A stretch of 64,000 nucleotides of DNA, from positions 496,001 to 560,000 of the forward strand of contig NW_026570301.1 in the NCBI RefSeq assembly GCF_019649055.1, in the 5' to 3' direction. The notes under the pieces were generated by a model, which was given only the letters and a program-made list of their open reading frames with translations, had not been told where the DNA came from and did not search any database. Shown one piece after another: positions 45,995-56,332 of this stretch. This DNA comes from Paramacrobiotus metropolitanus (lineage: Eukaryota > Tardigrada > Eutardigrada > Parachela > Macrobiotidae). A program made the position numbers and the translations under genes. Positions within the stretch are counted from its first letter, which is position 1; each line of letters starts with the position of its first letter.

Positions 45995-48900
45995 CCGACG
46001 AGCAGCTGGCCAAACTGAAGGCAGTTGCATGGGATTACCGGACCGTATTTCCGACCTCGAAGAAACCCTATGGAGACGTCAAAGGGGTAACACATACCAT
46101 TGATGTCCAAGGGGCACAGCCGATTAAGATGAACCCCACCAGGACAAGCTGGAAGGGACGCGAATTCATCCAGAAACACGTGCAGGAGATGCTCGACCAA
46201 GGAGTCATCGAACCGTCATCGGCCGCATGGAGCTTCCCCGTCGTCTTAGCCGCGAAACGGAACGGAGACGGCACGGTAGGAACACGCTTCTGCATCAACT
46301 ATATCAAGTTGAATGCCGTTACGAAGAAAAATAATTACCCACTACCGAACCCGGACGAGCTACTGGACCGATGCGCCGGAATGGAATATTACGGCAAGGT
46401 AGACTGTCAGTCCGGCTTTTGGCAAATTCCAATGGACGAACAATCCAAGGACTACACGACCTTCGTAACACCCGAAGGCATGTGGCGATTTAACCGTATG
46501 CCGTTTGGAGTCTGCAACGGACCAGCAACTTTCCAAATGCATATGGACAAGATCACAGCATCAGCTCGGAAGAAGGGTGTGTTCGCCTACATTGACGACA
46601 TCATCTTCTTCGGAAAGACATTCGAGGACTTCCTTGAGGCTTTCCGAGCGACTCTCGAATGCCTCCGCGATGCTGGATTTACGGTCAAACCCTCCAAATG
46701 TGAGGTCGGAACGGACAGACTGCTGTTCTTGGGACATGTCCTCAATAAGGACGGAGTCCAGACCGACGACGAGAAAGTGGCCTGTATCGCAGAACAAAGC
46801 TGCCCGAGAACTGAACGACAACTTAGGTCGTTCCTCGGACTGGCCAACTACTATCGAAAATTTATCCGAGGATACGCTCAGAAGACGTCAAAAATGTATG
46901 AGCTCCTCCGGAAGGATAAAAATATCAAGCTCGATTGGACGGAAGCCCACACGGCTGAGTTCAACGACATCAAGAAGGCGCTAACAGAAGCACCCGTACT
47001 GGCAAAGTTCGATCCGACTAAAAAGACCGTCATCGAATGTGACGCAAGCGGAGTCGGACTTGGCGCGGTGATCTCACAAGACGATCATCCAATCGCTTAC
47101 GCCAGTCGAGTCCTACGTCGACCGGAACTCAACTATGGAGTTACCGAATGGGAATGCTTGGCCGTGGTATGGGCGGTGCAGAAATTTAAGCACTTCATCG
47201 ACCATGGACCATTTACCGTAAGGACGGATCATCGAGCACTGCAGAATCTGCTCCGATGCGAGTCAAACCGACCTGGTATCAACCCTCGACTAACGAGATG
47301 GGCACTGGCTTTACAAGGACGGGACATAACCATCGAGTATAAGCCAGGTGTTTTCTGCGACAATGCGGACGCCCTGTCGAGATGGCCACTCGAACGTAGT
47401 GACGACAAAGATCCACACGAAGAGTTGGACCAAGTCCCCAACTTTGAGGACTTCAAGGACGAAATCAAGGTCTGTACAATACGGACTCTTAGACGTCTGA
47501 AGGCAAACGCCTCGAAGAAACGGAAGAAGGAAAAGGAAAACCCACCGGAAATCCCCTTTCCACCGGTTCTCCCCGGATGCAACGTCATAACCGACTGGGA
47601 TGACTTGAGTACCACAGAGGTCCGAGTCATTAATATCCCAGCACCGGAGATACCGGAACCGACTATCCGGACCGTCAATACGGCGGAGGATGACGAGTTG
47701 GAAGTCGAAAAGACACTCCCACCTCCACCCGAACCGAACATGGAACTTCGGAAAGCGCAGCTGCGAGACCCGCAGCTACGCAAAATCATCGACGAACTGG
47801 AAAATCCAGAGAAACTCGACCACAAGTCGAAACATCTGGAACACTACCAGATGGCGCAAGGAGTACTGTACAGACTGAAGACTATCAAAACAAAGTTGGA
47901 ACGCTGCTTCGTCGTACCAATCTTCATGCGCAATCAGATCATTCGATCGCTCCACGACGGAAAAACCGGAAACCACTTCGGTAGGGAGAAAACGATCGAG
48001 GCGTTGAAGTTGCGCTATTTCTGGACAAGAATGAATACCGACGCCATCGCCTACATTGAGAAGTGCCGACAGTGCATCATGGCGAATAAACAACGATGTC
48101 CACCACCGGGTAAACTCCAAAAGACGGAAGTCGGTGAAGCCTGGTATCGCATTTATGCGGACTTCAAAGGTCCTCTTCCTCGGACGGAGACGAAGGGATA
48201 CCAGTACATCGCAGTGGTAACCGACCAGCTGACGAAATTCACCGTGGCCCGAGCAACAAAGACGAACACTGCGAGGGAATTCGAACGGTTCTTCGTCAAA
48301 GACGTCCTACTGAAGTACGGAAAGCCGACCTTCATCCACTCACACAGAGGGACACACTTCACAGCGAAGACGTTCGCTAAGGTCGCACGGATTTTTAGCA
48401 TCCAACATACACTCGGAACTGCCCATCATCCGGAAGGACAAGGACAAGTCGAACGGCAAATGCAAACGATATGGGACGGAATAAGGAAGTTCTGCGATGT
48501 GAAAGACGGACACCGATGGCACAGAGCCTCGGATTACGTCGTCTGCGGAATGAACCGAGCCGTCCATGCCGCGACTAAATTCTCACCGTTCTATATGTTG
48601 TATGGTCGAGAAATGACCATGCCACAGGACGTAGTGGCCGGAACGAATACACCGGAAACCTTCACGGATAAAGAACACTACATTCGACGAATCAAGGAAC
48701 GACTTCAGCGCTCGCACGAGATTGCTCGCATCAACATTGATGAAGCATTCGAACGGAATGCCGAGCACTACAATAAGAAGAAGTCGAATCCGACCTTCAA
48801 ACCGAGGGATAAGGTAACGGTGGAATTTCCGACCAAGGACCCAACGCGGAAGGAACGCTGCGATGGAGTTTGGACGGTCATCAACTGTGTCGGCCCAAAT

Positions 48901-49218
48901 AACTTACTCCTTCGATGCGAAGACGGACGTGAAGATACAGTAGCCGTCGACCGAGTAAAACATTGCCGAGTCGAGACAAGTCGACCAGCAACTCGGTCAA
49001 CAGGCCCAGTAGCCGACCCGACAGAAGGGAAAGCTACTCGGAAGCCAAAGCAGAAGCCGGAAGAAACCGTGGAAAAACCTTCGGATCCGACCAACGAAGC
49101 GGATAAAACCGAACCGACAGCGAAGAAGAAACGAGTTCGACCTCGGAAAAAAACCTCCGACCGAATTCGAGACACCTGCACTGAAGGAACTTCAGAAGCA
49201 AGACGTGATAGCTGCTGA
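45988..49218 (+). CDS. pol: ORF3: Pol (reverse transcriptase, RNase H, integrase)
   Basis: Frame 1 is open from 45988; the first ATG is 46129, but homology to the Ty3/gypsy pre-RT region already starts near 45998, so translation probably enters by -1 frameshift from ORF2. RT: Val-Asp-Cys-Gln-Ser-Gly (motif A), Tyr-Ile-Asp-Asp (near 46590) and Phe-Leu-Gly-His. RNase H: Asp-Ala-Ser near 47041 and Thr-Asp-His-Arg-Ala-Leu. Integrase: HHCC zinc finger at 47960-48090, first catalytic Asp near 48160, and Glu in Gln-Val-Glu-Arg near 48450. The second catalytic Asp (usual Ser-Asp-Arg-Gly) is His here (codon 48343-48345), so integration is probably impaired. A GPY-like region follows, then a basic Pro/Lys tail. 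The frame ends at TGA 49216-49218. Confidence 0.9.
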   Translation, partial: NLTDEQLAKLKAVAWDYRTVFPTSKKPYGDVKGVTHTIDVQGAQPIKMNPTRTSWKGREFIQKHVQEMLDQGVIEPSSAAWSFPVVLAAKRNGDGTVGTRFCINYIKLNAVTKKNNYPLPNPDELLDRCAGMEYYGKVDCQSGFWQIPMDEQSKDYTTFVTPEGMWRFNRMPFGVCNGPATFQMHMDKITASARKKGVFAYIDDIIFFGKTFEDFLEAFRATLECLRDAGFTVKPSKCEVGTDRLLFLGHVLNKDGVQTDDEKVACIAEQSCPRTERQLRSFLGLANYYRKFIRGYAQKTSKMYELLRKDKNIKLDWTEAHTAEFNDIKKALTEAPVLAKFDPTKKTVIECDASGVGLGAVISQDDHPIAYASRVLRRPELNYGVTEWECLAVVWAVQKFKHFIDHGPFTVRTDHRALQNLLRCESNRPGINPRLTRWALALQGRDITIEYKPGVFCDNADALSRWPLERSDDKDPHEELDQVPNFEDFKDEIKVCTIRTLRRLKANASKKRKKEKENPPEIPFPPVLPGCNVITDWDDLSTTEVRVINIPAPEIPEPTIRTVNTAEDDELEVEKTLPPPPEPNMELRKAQLRDPQLRKIIDELENPEKLDHKSKHLEHYQMAQGVLYRLKTIKTKLERCFVVPIFMRNQIIRSLHDGKTGNHFGREKTIEALKLRYFWTRMNTDAIAYIEKCRQCIMANKQRCPPPGKLQKTEVGEAWYRIYADFKGPLPRTETKGYQYIAVVTDQLTKFTVARATKTNTAREFERFFVKDVLLKYGKPTFIHSHRGTHFTAKTFAKVARIFSIQHTLGTAHHPEGQGQVERQMQTIWDGIRKFCDVKDGHRWHRASDYVVCGMNRAVHAATKFSPFYMLYGREMTMPQDVVAGTNTPETFTDKEHYIRRIKERLQRSHEIARINIDEAFERNAEHYNKKKSNPTFKPRDKVTVEFPTKDPTRKERCDGVWTVINCVGPNNLLLRCEDGREDTVAVDRVKHCRVETSRPATRSTGPVADPTEGKATRKPKQKPEETVEKPSDPTNEADKTEPTAKKKRVRPRKKTSDRIRDTCTEGTSEARRDSC

Positions 49219-49750
49219 CCCAGCACCGACCTCGGAAGAAGTCGCTAACGATAAAGTTCAGCCGACCACCGAGCAACCGAAGAAGTCGGAAGACAAGTCG
49301 GAAACGCCGGCCCACCTAACCAAACCGATAGAAGAACCGAAGTCGGCGACAAAGCCAGCTCGGAAAAAGAGGACGGTTAAGCAAACCGTCTCGTCGGCAC
49401 CGACCACAGAGTCCGTTGTAGCCGACTCGGCAGTCCAACCGACTAAGCCCAAACGGAAGTACACAAAGCGGAAGGTCGACTTGCCCAACACATCGGCACC
49501 GACCACAGAGGTCGTAACAGCCGAGCAGGCAGTCGAACCGACCAAGCCGAAACGGAAGTATGGGACAGCTAAGAAACCGAAGCTGACGGCAAAACAGATG
49601 CTGGAGGAAACTGAAGTCGCTGAAGACGAAGCCCATAAGGAAATCCTTGCACGGATTACCGAGGGACGGGCAGACTCGGAGAAACCAGTCAAAACAGCAA
49701 AACCCAAGACACCCAAAACAGCAGTCACAACAGAACAGACTCAGTCATAG
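49142..49750 (+). CDS. ORF4: Lys/Pro-rich tail, probably the C-terminus of Pol after a frame slip
   Basis: Frame 2 is open from before 49142 to TAG 49748-49750. It has no ATG at its head: the listed start at 49205 is GTG. Its style (Pro-Thr-Thr-Glu, Lys-Pro-Lys-Arg-Lys-Tyr repeats) continues the C-terminus of Pol more naturally than the last residues of frame 1. The crossover fits a run of seven A at 49147-49153, a classic place for a one-base indel or slippage. The two Lys-Pro-Lys-Arg-Lys-Tyr units resemble basic nucleic-acid-binding or nuclear-localisation segments. Confidence 0.55.
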   Translation, partial: LGKKPPTEFETPALKELQKQDVIAADPAPTSEEVANDKVQPTTEQPKKSEDKSETPAHLTKPIEEPKSATKPARKKRTVKQTVSSAPTTESVVADSAVQPTKPKRKYTKRKVDLPNTSAPTTEVVTAEQAVEPTKPKRKYGTAKKPKLTAKQMLEETEVAEDEAHKEILARITEGRADSEKPVKTAKPKTPKTAVTTEQTQS

Positions 49751-49926
49751 GGCCATAGGTGTAAAACTTAGAATAAGTTTTAGGTAGCTTAACAATAGCT
49801 AGGTATAGATGGACCTTTGGTGTCGAAATGGAATCTCTTCAGTTGACCGGAAAATCTTCAGTTGAATGTACGGGAGTTGGTAGAATTCTAACGCGCCGTA
49901 TTTCCTTTCCTTGACAGCAAGCAACA
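49751..49926 (+). promoter_or_regulatory. Inter-ORF region with junction motif and strong 3' splice acceptor
   Basis: Contains CATAGGTGTAAAACTTA (49754-49770), repeated before the last ORF at 59381-59398. Part of it forms a perfect stem AAAACTTA with loop GAA. A polypyrimidine tract TTTCCTTTCCTTGACAG ends at 49917, ten bases before the ATG of ORF5, and looks like a splice acceptor. Together they suggest ORF5 is expressed from a spliced or separate RNA, as retroviral env genes are. Confidence 0.5.
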
Positions 49927-52635
49927 ATGTCAGGTCGCCACCGACACGACCCACCTTCCAGCGGATCGAACAGTGGACGTAGTGGCAGCGGATCGAACCG
50001 ATCACAGCCCTACCCAACTTCTTACTCGACTCATCGCTCGACATCGCGATCGGATAACTCGCGGTCGGCCACGCAGACGCCTTTACCGCAGGTAGATAAC
50101 CCTAGCGCTTACTTAACAGCTAATGTGTTAGCAGGTCTTACGGTCGGGCCCCAACGTGGAGCGATACCGCCGCAGGTTTTGCCGCCGAACACAGCAGTCG
50201 ATAACACAGGCTGCCTGTGGAATCTCGGCACTGGAACGAGTCAGACGACTCCGGTAACGGCAGCAGACCCACATGGTCAAATGCCACCATATCAGTGGTC
50301 GGCACCGACAACAATAGTCGGATCAACCAGCTCGGCATCAACAATGATGACCGGTGCAGCTCACTCGTCACCAACAATGGTGCCGGGGATGGCGAACACG
50401 CCAGCAACGATTTATATGGTGCCCACAATGGCGCCAGGAATGGCTAACACGGTTAGTCCGATCTACACGACGCCCACATTGGCGCCGAGTAGTTTCCCAT
50501 ATAGCCCACCGGCGATGCGATTCGCATCAATCCCGCCAACGTCAGGAATGCCACCCCCACAAATGGCAACGATCAGTATGATCAACCCGGATGGCACAAT
50601 TTCGCCACCAAGGCCGATATTGCTCACGCCACCGACCTCGCCGATTCACCTTAGACCACCCGGACAACAGAACTGGATGGATCCGAATGCGACGGCCCAT
50701 TTGCTGAACCGATTGAACCAGCATAGAAGTCAGGTCGGAGGACAGAGCCAACAAGTGCCTGTCTCGACGACGACCACACAGGTCGTAACGTCGATGCCTC
50801 CACCTTATGCGCTCGTCCAGCAGATTAATACCAACGGTCGAACTGAACCAGAGTTGCGTCAACAAATACAACTGGCCCGTGCTCACATAGACACGATCAG
50901 CCAAGCACTGGCGCAGACATCACAAATGGATCCAAGCCACACTCCGTACAGAGCGAAGTTGTTGGCCGAACTGGCGTATCACGAGAATCGTTTTAATGAA
51001 GCTAATAAAATGCTTCACGTTAAAGAGCAAAACACCCTACGAATCTGCCAGCAAGCAGTGGCTCGACACGTAGCGCAGAGACTAGGAGACCCGGACCCTG
51101 GTCCTCCAAGCCTGGTCGACGAACCGATCTCCCCAGCGACTCAGCCAACTCCGTCGACTTCGACGGGCCAACAAGTGCCCGGCCGACTACCTTCACTGGA
51201 AATCGGAAAACTCCGCGTCAGGAAGGAAGAAGCCATGAAGGAGGCAGTGAAACTCAGAATGAGTTACTCTAGGGTCCCCCACACAGCAGAGAACTATACT
51301 GCCGAGATGAGACGGATAGATCGGGAAAAGCACCGATGGACCGACACGGCTGCCGACATGGAAAGGAAAATACGAGCCCAAGAACAAAACTTGCGCTCGT
51401 CCGGAATTTCAGCACCGACCACACAGGCGGTGATTGACGAAGAAATTCGATTGGCACGGTTGGATACCTTGGGACAGAAACGTAATGAATACCTCCGCGA
51501 GATAAACCAGGTGAAGGAACGCCTGGCCACACTCGACCCGACTGAGCCACATTACCCAGAAACTGTTCTAAGTAATACCAGACTGATCGAACACTGGACG
51601 GAAAAACTGACAGAGAAGGAGAACGAAATCCGAGCTCTTCAGCCGACGACAACCCAACCAGTAGTCGTCCCAACAAGCGGACCGCAACCAATGATACCGG
51701 TAAATATAGGCCCAGACATGCCACCGGTAATGGTGCCATTTCCCCAGTGGAACCCGATACAACAAGTCCCACAAGGACCACCTGTATTACCGCTCCCAAC
51801 ACTGCAGGAGCTACGGGATTTCTTACGAACGGCTGGTATAGTGGTAGAGCGGATGGGCGCAGTCCTTGAAGACACGCCAAGATCAGAAGAGTCGATGAAC
51901 ATCGAAAGCGACAGCAGGGCCATTACCGACTACATGGCTAAACTCCAGTCGTACCTGGTTACAGGAATGCCGACGAACATAGGATTACTGGAAGCGATCC
52001 GAACAAGGATGCGGAATGCGCAAAACCGAATGAATCGGTATCCCCAGCTTCTCCAGAACTTGGATGCAGCTGAACGCCGGTCATCAGCCGTACCGATGCC
52101 CACATTGGCAGATGTACGGTCCGCCATCCAAACAGGAGACCGAATCCTCGACGGATTAAGGATGACACAAGGCGGGGATATAGTGGCTATTACGAACAGA
52201 GCTCGGACGGTGAACGACCTACACCGGAGCTTAAGAGTCGCCCGCCAACTGGCAGATCAACATGACGGCATAACCACAGATGATCAGGCCATTAGACTGG
52301 ACATGCATTACCGAAGGATTCAACAGATAATCCAGAGCTATACAGGAGGAGCCGAACAACAGGTCCCCCAGCTCAGGTACCATGCTATGGCACTGCAGAT
52401 AGGACAGGATGACCAGACGACAGAAGTCTGGAAAACTATCCTCGACGGCAAACAAGCCCTCCAAGGAATCTACGGACGCATAGCTGACGGAATCCGAGAT
52501 CCCACCGACTTAGATCCAGTTCGGAAAATCAACGATCTCATAGCCCACATAGGGCTAACTGAAGATCTTACTCGGTACGGCTTGCCAACCACATGTTGGA
52601 CAAGCACCGACTCCGAACAGCTATGGATCAGGTGA
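49927..52635 (+). CDS. ORF5: low-complexity head plus helical repeat protein, 902 aa
   Basis: ATG in good context (CAACA before it). Residues 1-300 are Ser/Pro/Thr/Gln-rich with Met-Ala-Pro-Gly-Met repeats. From ~305 come helix-turn-helix units of about 55-60 residues with a central Asp-Pro (units near nt 50850, 51205, 51450). From nt 51800 come larger helical units of ~80-85 residues (near 51800, 52100, 52420). No signal peptide or membrane segment is seen, so an envelope is unlikely. I recognise no family; a structural or scaffolding role is inferred from form only. The last unit is cut by the stop at 52633-52635 and resumes in the -1 frame as ORF6. Confidence 0.75.
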   Translation: MSGRHRHDPPSSGSNSGRSGSGSNRSQPYPTSYSTHRSTSRSDNSRSATQTPLPQVDNPSAYLTANVLAGLTVGPQRGAIPPQVLPPNTAVDNTGCLWNLGTGTSQTTPVTAADPHGQMPPYQWSAPTTIVGSTSSASTMMTGAAHSSPTMVPGMANTPATIYMVPTMAPGMANTVSPIYTTPTLAPSSFPYSPPAMRFASIPPTSGMPPPQMATISMINPDGTISPPRPILLTPPTSPIHLRPPGQQNWMDPNATAHLLNRLNQHRSQVGGQSQQVPVSTTTTQVVTSMPPPYALVQQINTNGRTEPELRQQIQLARAHIDTISQALAQTSQMDPSHTPYRAKLLAELAYHENRFNEANKMLHVKEQNTLRICQQAVARHVAQRLGDPDPGPPSLVDEPISPATQPTPSTSTGQQVPGRLPSLEIGKLRVRKEEAMKEAVKLRMSYSRVPHTAENYTAEMRRIDREKHRWTDTAADMERKIRAQEQNLRSSGISAPTTQAVIDEEIRLARLDTLGQKRNEYLREINQVKERLATLDPTEPHYPETVLSNTRLIEHWTEKLTEKENEIRALQPTTTQPVVVPTSGPQPMIPVNIGPDMPPVMVPFPQWNPIQQVPQGPPVLPLPTLQELRDFLRTAGIVVERMGAVLEDTPRSEESMNIESDSRAITDYMAKLQSYLVTGMPTNIGLLEAIRTRMRNAQNRMNRYPQLLQNLDAAERRSSAVPMPTLADVRSAIQTGDRILDGLRMTQGGDIVAITNRARTVNDLHRSLRVARQLADQHDGITTDDQAIRLDMHYRRIQQIIQSYTGGAEQQVPQLRYHAMALQIGQDDQTTEVWKTILDGKQALQGIYGRIADGIRDPTDLDPVRKINDLIAHIGLTEDLTRYGLPTTCWTSTDSEQLWIR

Positions 52636-55600
52636 AGACGGCCATCGTGGCGGAGAAACTTCCGACCCAACAGACGGATAACGCCCGACTGCCGACGTTA
52701 CCACTCGGAGCCGTCGTGACTTCACCGATATCGTCACCTCCGCCACCGACCACACAGGTCGACAACGGAGCACAACCGCCGAATTCCCAAGTATTCGACC
52801 CGGCACGACTCCGGACGCTCGAAAGCTTGAAACGGAGGCGGGATGACGCAATCAATCAGTCCAACGCTATTAAGGAACAGATGCAGAACCTCCCAACAAG
52901 TGGAGCCGACCATCCTCGGAAATTCCAAGTCTTGGTGGACCAGTACAAAGAGACGTCCAACCGACATATGGAACTCGACAAACTGATTCAGGTCGAGCAA
53001 CAGATGATTCAGCTAACCGCGACACCACGGTCGCCGAGGACCACACAGGCCCTAGCGACACCAGCAGTGGACGGCGAGAAAACATTCGCCGACGCGAAAG
53101 CCGCCCCACAAGAGGCGAAGAAAATCTTGGAACAGATACGTGAACGGTCGCGACAAGGCCTCGAACGGTTCGCCCTCCAGAAGATAAATGATTTCACAAC
53201 TCACATAGAGTTGGTAGAAACTTTAGTCCAGTCAGGACTGCCACAGACGGAGGCACATCAACGGCTAGTACAGCCAGGAGTTGAGTTACTGACGAGGCTC
53301 AACGAAGAGCATCGTGAGATCTTAACTTTACCGTCGACGACGACCACACAGGCCGCAACGTCGAAACCCCCATCACCCGACAGGACAATTCTTTACGCCG
53401 AAAGCGCCATAAAAGAGGCGGAGAGCACCCTAAGGAGGATTCAACAACGCGCCGAGAAAGGGCTAGAGTCGAACGTCCAGGGGATCGTCTCCGAGTTCAA
53501 CACTCACATACAACTTGTGAGGAACCTGATACAATCAGGCAAAGTCGAGGCGGGAATACAGTTTCGACTCGTAATGAACAGTATAAGTCAGCTGCAGGAA
53601 TATGAACGAAGCCAACGCCGGCCAGCGTCACGGAGTCAACAACGACCAGAGGATTCTGAGGCGGAAGTTTCGGATGCACTACCGTCGACCTCATCGGCGG
53701 CGGAAATGCACTCGGCGATGCGGAAAAGCCGCAGAGAAAGGATGTCCTCCATAATCAGCGATGGATGGGACCTACTGGAAGACCTCCAGCGAACTTTCGT
53801 GCAGAACACACCAACTGATGCGGAAACTTTAAGAGTGGCACGGCAGAAGATGAGCGATCTGACGGCTTATCTGAAAAAGGCGGACGACCTCATCCGCAAA
53901 GAAGAACCGACTGATGTCGACGAACGACAACTCAGGTCGGTAGTTGAACGAATCACAGAGATTCTCAACGCAGAACCCGAATACATTCGGATAGCCACAC
54001 CGTCGCCACCCCGCCGAGCAGCACCGACTACGACAGCGGTGATGACTCTAGTCGGCACAACGCCTATGGATAACCTACCGGCCAACTTGGACATAATTAC
54101 CCAAGCCGGACAGGACCTAGCCGACATTTACTTCCACCGACTTAGTGGAACTCTAACGGAACAAGAGGAAACCGACCTCACTCGAGTCGATCGAGCCTTA
54201 CGACTCGAACTCGACTGGGCCGATACTCTAGGCTCATGGGGAACTCCTCCACCAGGTCCGAACCGAGACCGACTCGTCGAAGCGCTTCAGTCGGTAATCG
54301 ACCACGTTAAACAGTACTTGGCAAACCCGAACAAAGCGGGAGCACCAGTACCAGCTCGGGAGGAAATACCTTCCCCAGTCCCATCACCCGGACTCGATGT
54401 CGAACTCCCATATGCCGACAACGCGGTCGACCAGAAGGAAGTCGACGTCGAGGAAGTCGAAAATCAATACCGAGAAGCGGTTGGCGTCATGGAGAAGCTC
54501 GGAAAACAACTCCGGGAGCTCGACCCTAACAACGCCATGGAAAAACAGATGCGCGATGCCCTGGATCAGCAGTACAGTATCTGCTCCAGACGGGTCGAGG
54601 ATTTGTGGAAAATCTTAGAGGCTAACCCACAAAGGGCTCAGCCGACGATCACTCAGTCGATCCCTCCGCAACAACCACCAGAGCCCACATTGGCACAACA
54701 GCGCGAAGCCCTCAACGAGAAGCTGGCTCGCACACGGAGGATTGCGGATAGCTTGCAACGCCAAGTCGACTATATGGACGGAACAGATCCGACCATCCGT
54801 AACATTCGGACGGCAATCGAAGATCAGATCCGAGTCTGCCAAATGCACATTCAAGACGTGCAGGTCGATCTTGAAATCTTACGGCGGAAGGAACTCGAAG
54901 GATACCGGAAAGCGGAACAACACGCACCCAGTATGCAACAGCCGACCACTTCGAGTCAGCCGACTTCGACAACAGCTCGGATTCAACTTCAGCCGACTTC
55001 AACGACGAGCTCGGCCCAATCGAAACCGATGGAAATGGCCGACCGGCCCATGTCTCCGGCCACGGAAGCTCGGATCATGGAAGCCATACCGGACACGGAC
55101 GAACTGCCGAGCACGGTCGCGCCACACATAGTCAAACTACTGGCTAGAGTAGCGGAACTCATCACAGAGATGAGGGCCCGCAGAAATTTCTGCGAGGAAA
55201 ACAGCCAAGAAGCCAATGACTTGGACCGAGACATCTTGGCGTGGGGAAACAACGCCCGGTTTATACGACGACTCTGTCATCCGGACGCCCCACAGACAAC
55301 CCGGACTCGGCAACACCTAATTCGAACGACCTCATGGCTGGAAACAAGGGTAAACGAGTATGAGGAAGAGAAGGAACGGGACAAGGAACGGGAATCGACC
55401 AACCTGGCAACAAGCGCCATTGCCGAAGGTCGGCCGTCTCGGAGCACAAAGATCCAGTCGGCTCGGAAACCGAATTTTGATTCTGTCCGACTTCCACCTC
55501 CAGCCCCACCAGCCAAACCTGACCTTGAATGGGTAAAAGCAGTTAACACACAGTTACTGCGAGCGGACGCCGTCATCATCGAACTTCGAAAGATGATGGA

Positions 55601-56255
55601 CGAAACCGACCAACGGAGTCCGCAATATTGCCAAATCGACATCAATCTCGGACACTTGGAAAACAACACCAAGGAAGCCCGATTTATCCTACGACCAACA
55701 ACAGTGTGGTCGGCAAAGAATCAGGAGCGGCTGCAAACCTTGGCAGCCATGATTCAATCCTTCGTAGACGACTTCTACAAGCGGAAGGAAGCGGAAGAGC
55801 AACGTAAGCTGAAGAGGCCGCCCTCTGCTAAGAAGCCTAAGGTACAACCTGTCAAACCGACGCAGAAAGTCTCACCGGTCAGTCACCAAGACGACCCGAT
55901 GGGCGATGCACCAGTACCAGGGCTCGAAGGAGAAGACGAACCCATGGATACGTTGGAGGAAGTCGGAACGACGGAAGTTAACCGACCTCGAACTGAACCT
56001 AAGCCCCTCGAACGACCTACTACTTTGCCTGGGCTCTCACAAAGGGAACCTCAGAGCGAACGGATTGAGGAGCACGGACCACGTAGGCGCCTCTTTCCAA
56101 CGAAGTCGCCGTCACCGGTCAGAACCAAGGAACGACTCTTGGAAATTTTAAAGGCGACTCCTCCCAACCTACCACCGGCTGAAGAGAAGCCGAGTCCGAC
56201 ACGGAAAGTAATGGGAGCAAAGCCCTGTTCACCCTGGCCGTATATAAGAAGTTAG
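52593..56255 (+). CDS. ORF6: giant coiled-coil repeat protein, 1220 aa
   Basis: First ATG 52593, but the frame is open from 52563 and the sequence completes the repeat unit cut at the end of ORF5. ORF5 and ORF6 are therefore probably one protein of about 2100 residues joined by a -1 shift in 52563-52635. It contains more ~80-residue units near 53085, 53390, 53715 and 54070 (shared pattern: long helix, Phe-x-x-His-x-x-Leu, Gly, Arg-Leu, helix). Shorter ~55-residue units lie near 52800, 54450, 54690, 55130 and 55540. Pro/Ser/Thr linkers carrying Pro-Thr-Thr-Gln separate the units. A basic, Pro-rich tail ends at TAG 56253. Function unknown. Confidence 0.75.
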   Translation: MLDKHRLRTAMDQVKTAIVAEKLPTQQTDNARLPTLPLGAVVTSPISSPPPPTTQVDNGAQPPNSQVFDPARLRTLESLKRRRDDAINQSNAIKEQMQNLPTSGADHPRKFQVLVDQYKETSNRHMELDKLIQVEQQMIQLTATPRSPRTTQALATPAVDGEKTFADAKAAPQEAKKILEQIRERSRQGLERFALQKINDFTTHIELVETLVQSGLPQTEAHQRLVQPGVELLTRLNEEHREILTLPSTTTTQAATSKPPSPDRTILYAESAIKEAESTLRRIQQRAEKGLESNVQGIVSEFNTHIQLVRNLIQSGKVEAGIQFRLVMNSISQLQEYERSQRRPASRSQQRPEDSEAEVSDALPSTSSAAEMHSAMRKSRRERMSSIISDGWDLLEDLQRTFVQNTPTDAETLRVARQKMSDLTAYLKKADDLIRKEEPTDVDERQLRSVVERITEILNAEPEYIRIATPSPPRRAAPTTTAVMTLVGTTPMDNLPANLDIITQAGQDLADIYFHRLSGTLTEQEETDLTRVDRALRLELDWADTLGSWGTPPPGPNRDRLVEALQSVIDHVKQYLANPNKAGAPVPAREEIPSPVPSPGLDVELPYADNAVDQKEVDVEEVENQYREAVGVMEKLGKQLRELDPNNAMEKQMRDALDQQYSICSRRVEDLWKILEANPQRAQPTITQSIPPQQPPEPTLAQQREALNEKLARTRRIADSLQRQVDYMDGTDPTIRNIRTAIEDQIRVCQMHIQDVQVDLEILRRKELEGYRKAEQHAPSMQQPTTSSQPTSTTARIQLQPTSTTSSAQSKPMEMADRPMSPATEARIMEAIPDTDELPSTVAPHIVKLLARVAELITEMRARRNFCEENSQEANDLDRDILAWGNNARFIRRLCHPDAPQTTRTRQHLIRTTSWLETRVNEYEEEKERDKERESTNLATSAIAEGRPSRSTKIQSARKPNFDSVRLPPPAPPAKPDLEWVKAVNTQLLRADAVIIELRKMMDETDQRSPQYCQIDINLGHLENNTKEARFILRPTTVWSAKNQERLQTLAAMIQSFVDDFYKRKEAEEQRKLKRPPSAKKPKVQPVKPTQKVSPVSHQDDPMGDAPVPGLEGEDEPMDTLEEVGTTEVNRPRTEPKPLERPTTLPGLSQREPQSERIEEHGPRRRLFPTKSPSPVRTKERLLEILKATPPNLPPAEEKPSPTRKVMGAKPCSPWPYIRS

Positions 56256-56332
56256 TCGGCCAAGCCAAAACATTAGATCTTCAACGGATCCTTTACGAAG
56301 CACAACTTCAAGGAGGAATCCGAGATCGGACC

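Noticed and set aside
45980-45999. Canonical -1 slippery heptamer at the ORF2/Pol junction
   Set aside because: The bases GGTAAAACTTAA in frame do not give the X-XXY-YYZ pattern, so I claim only the frame offset.
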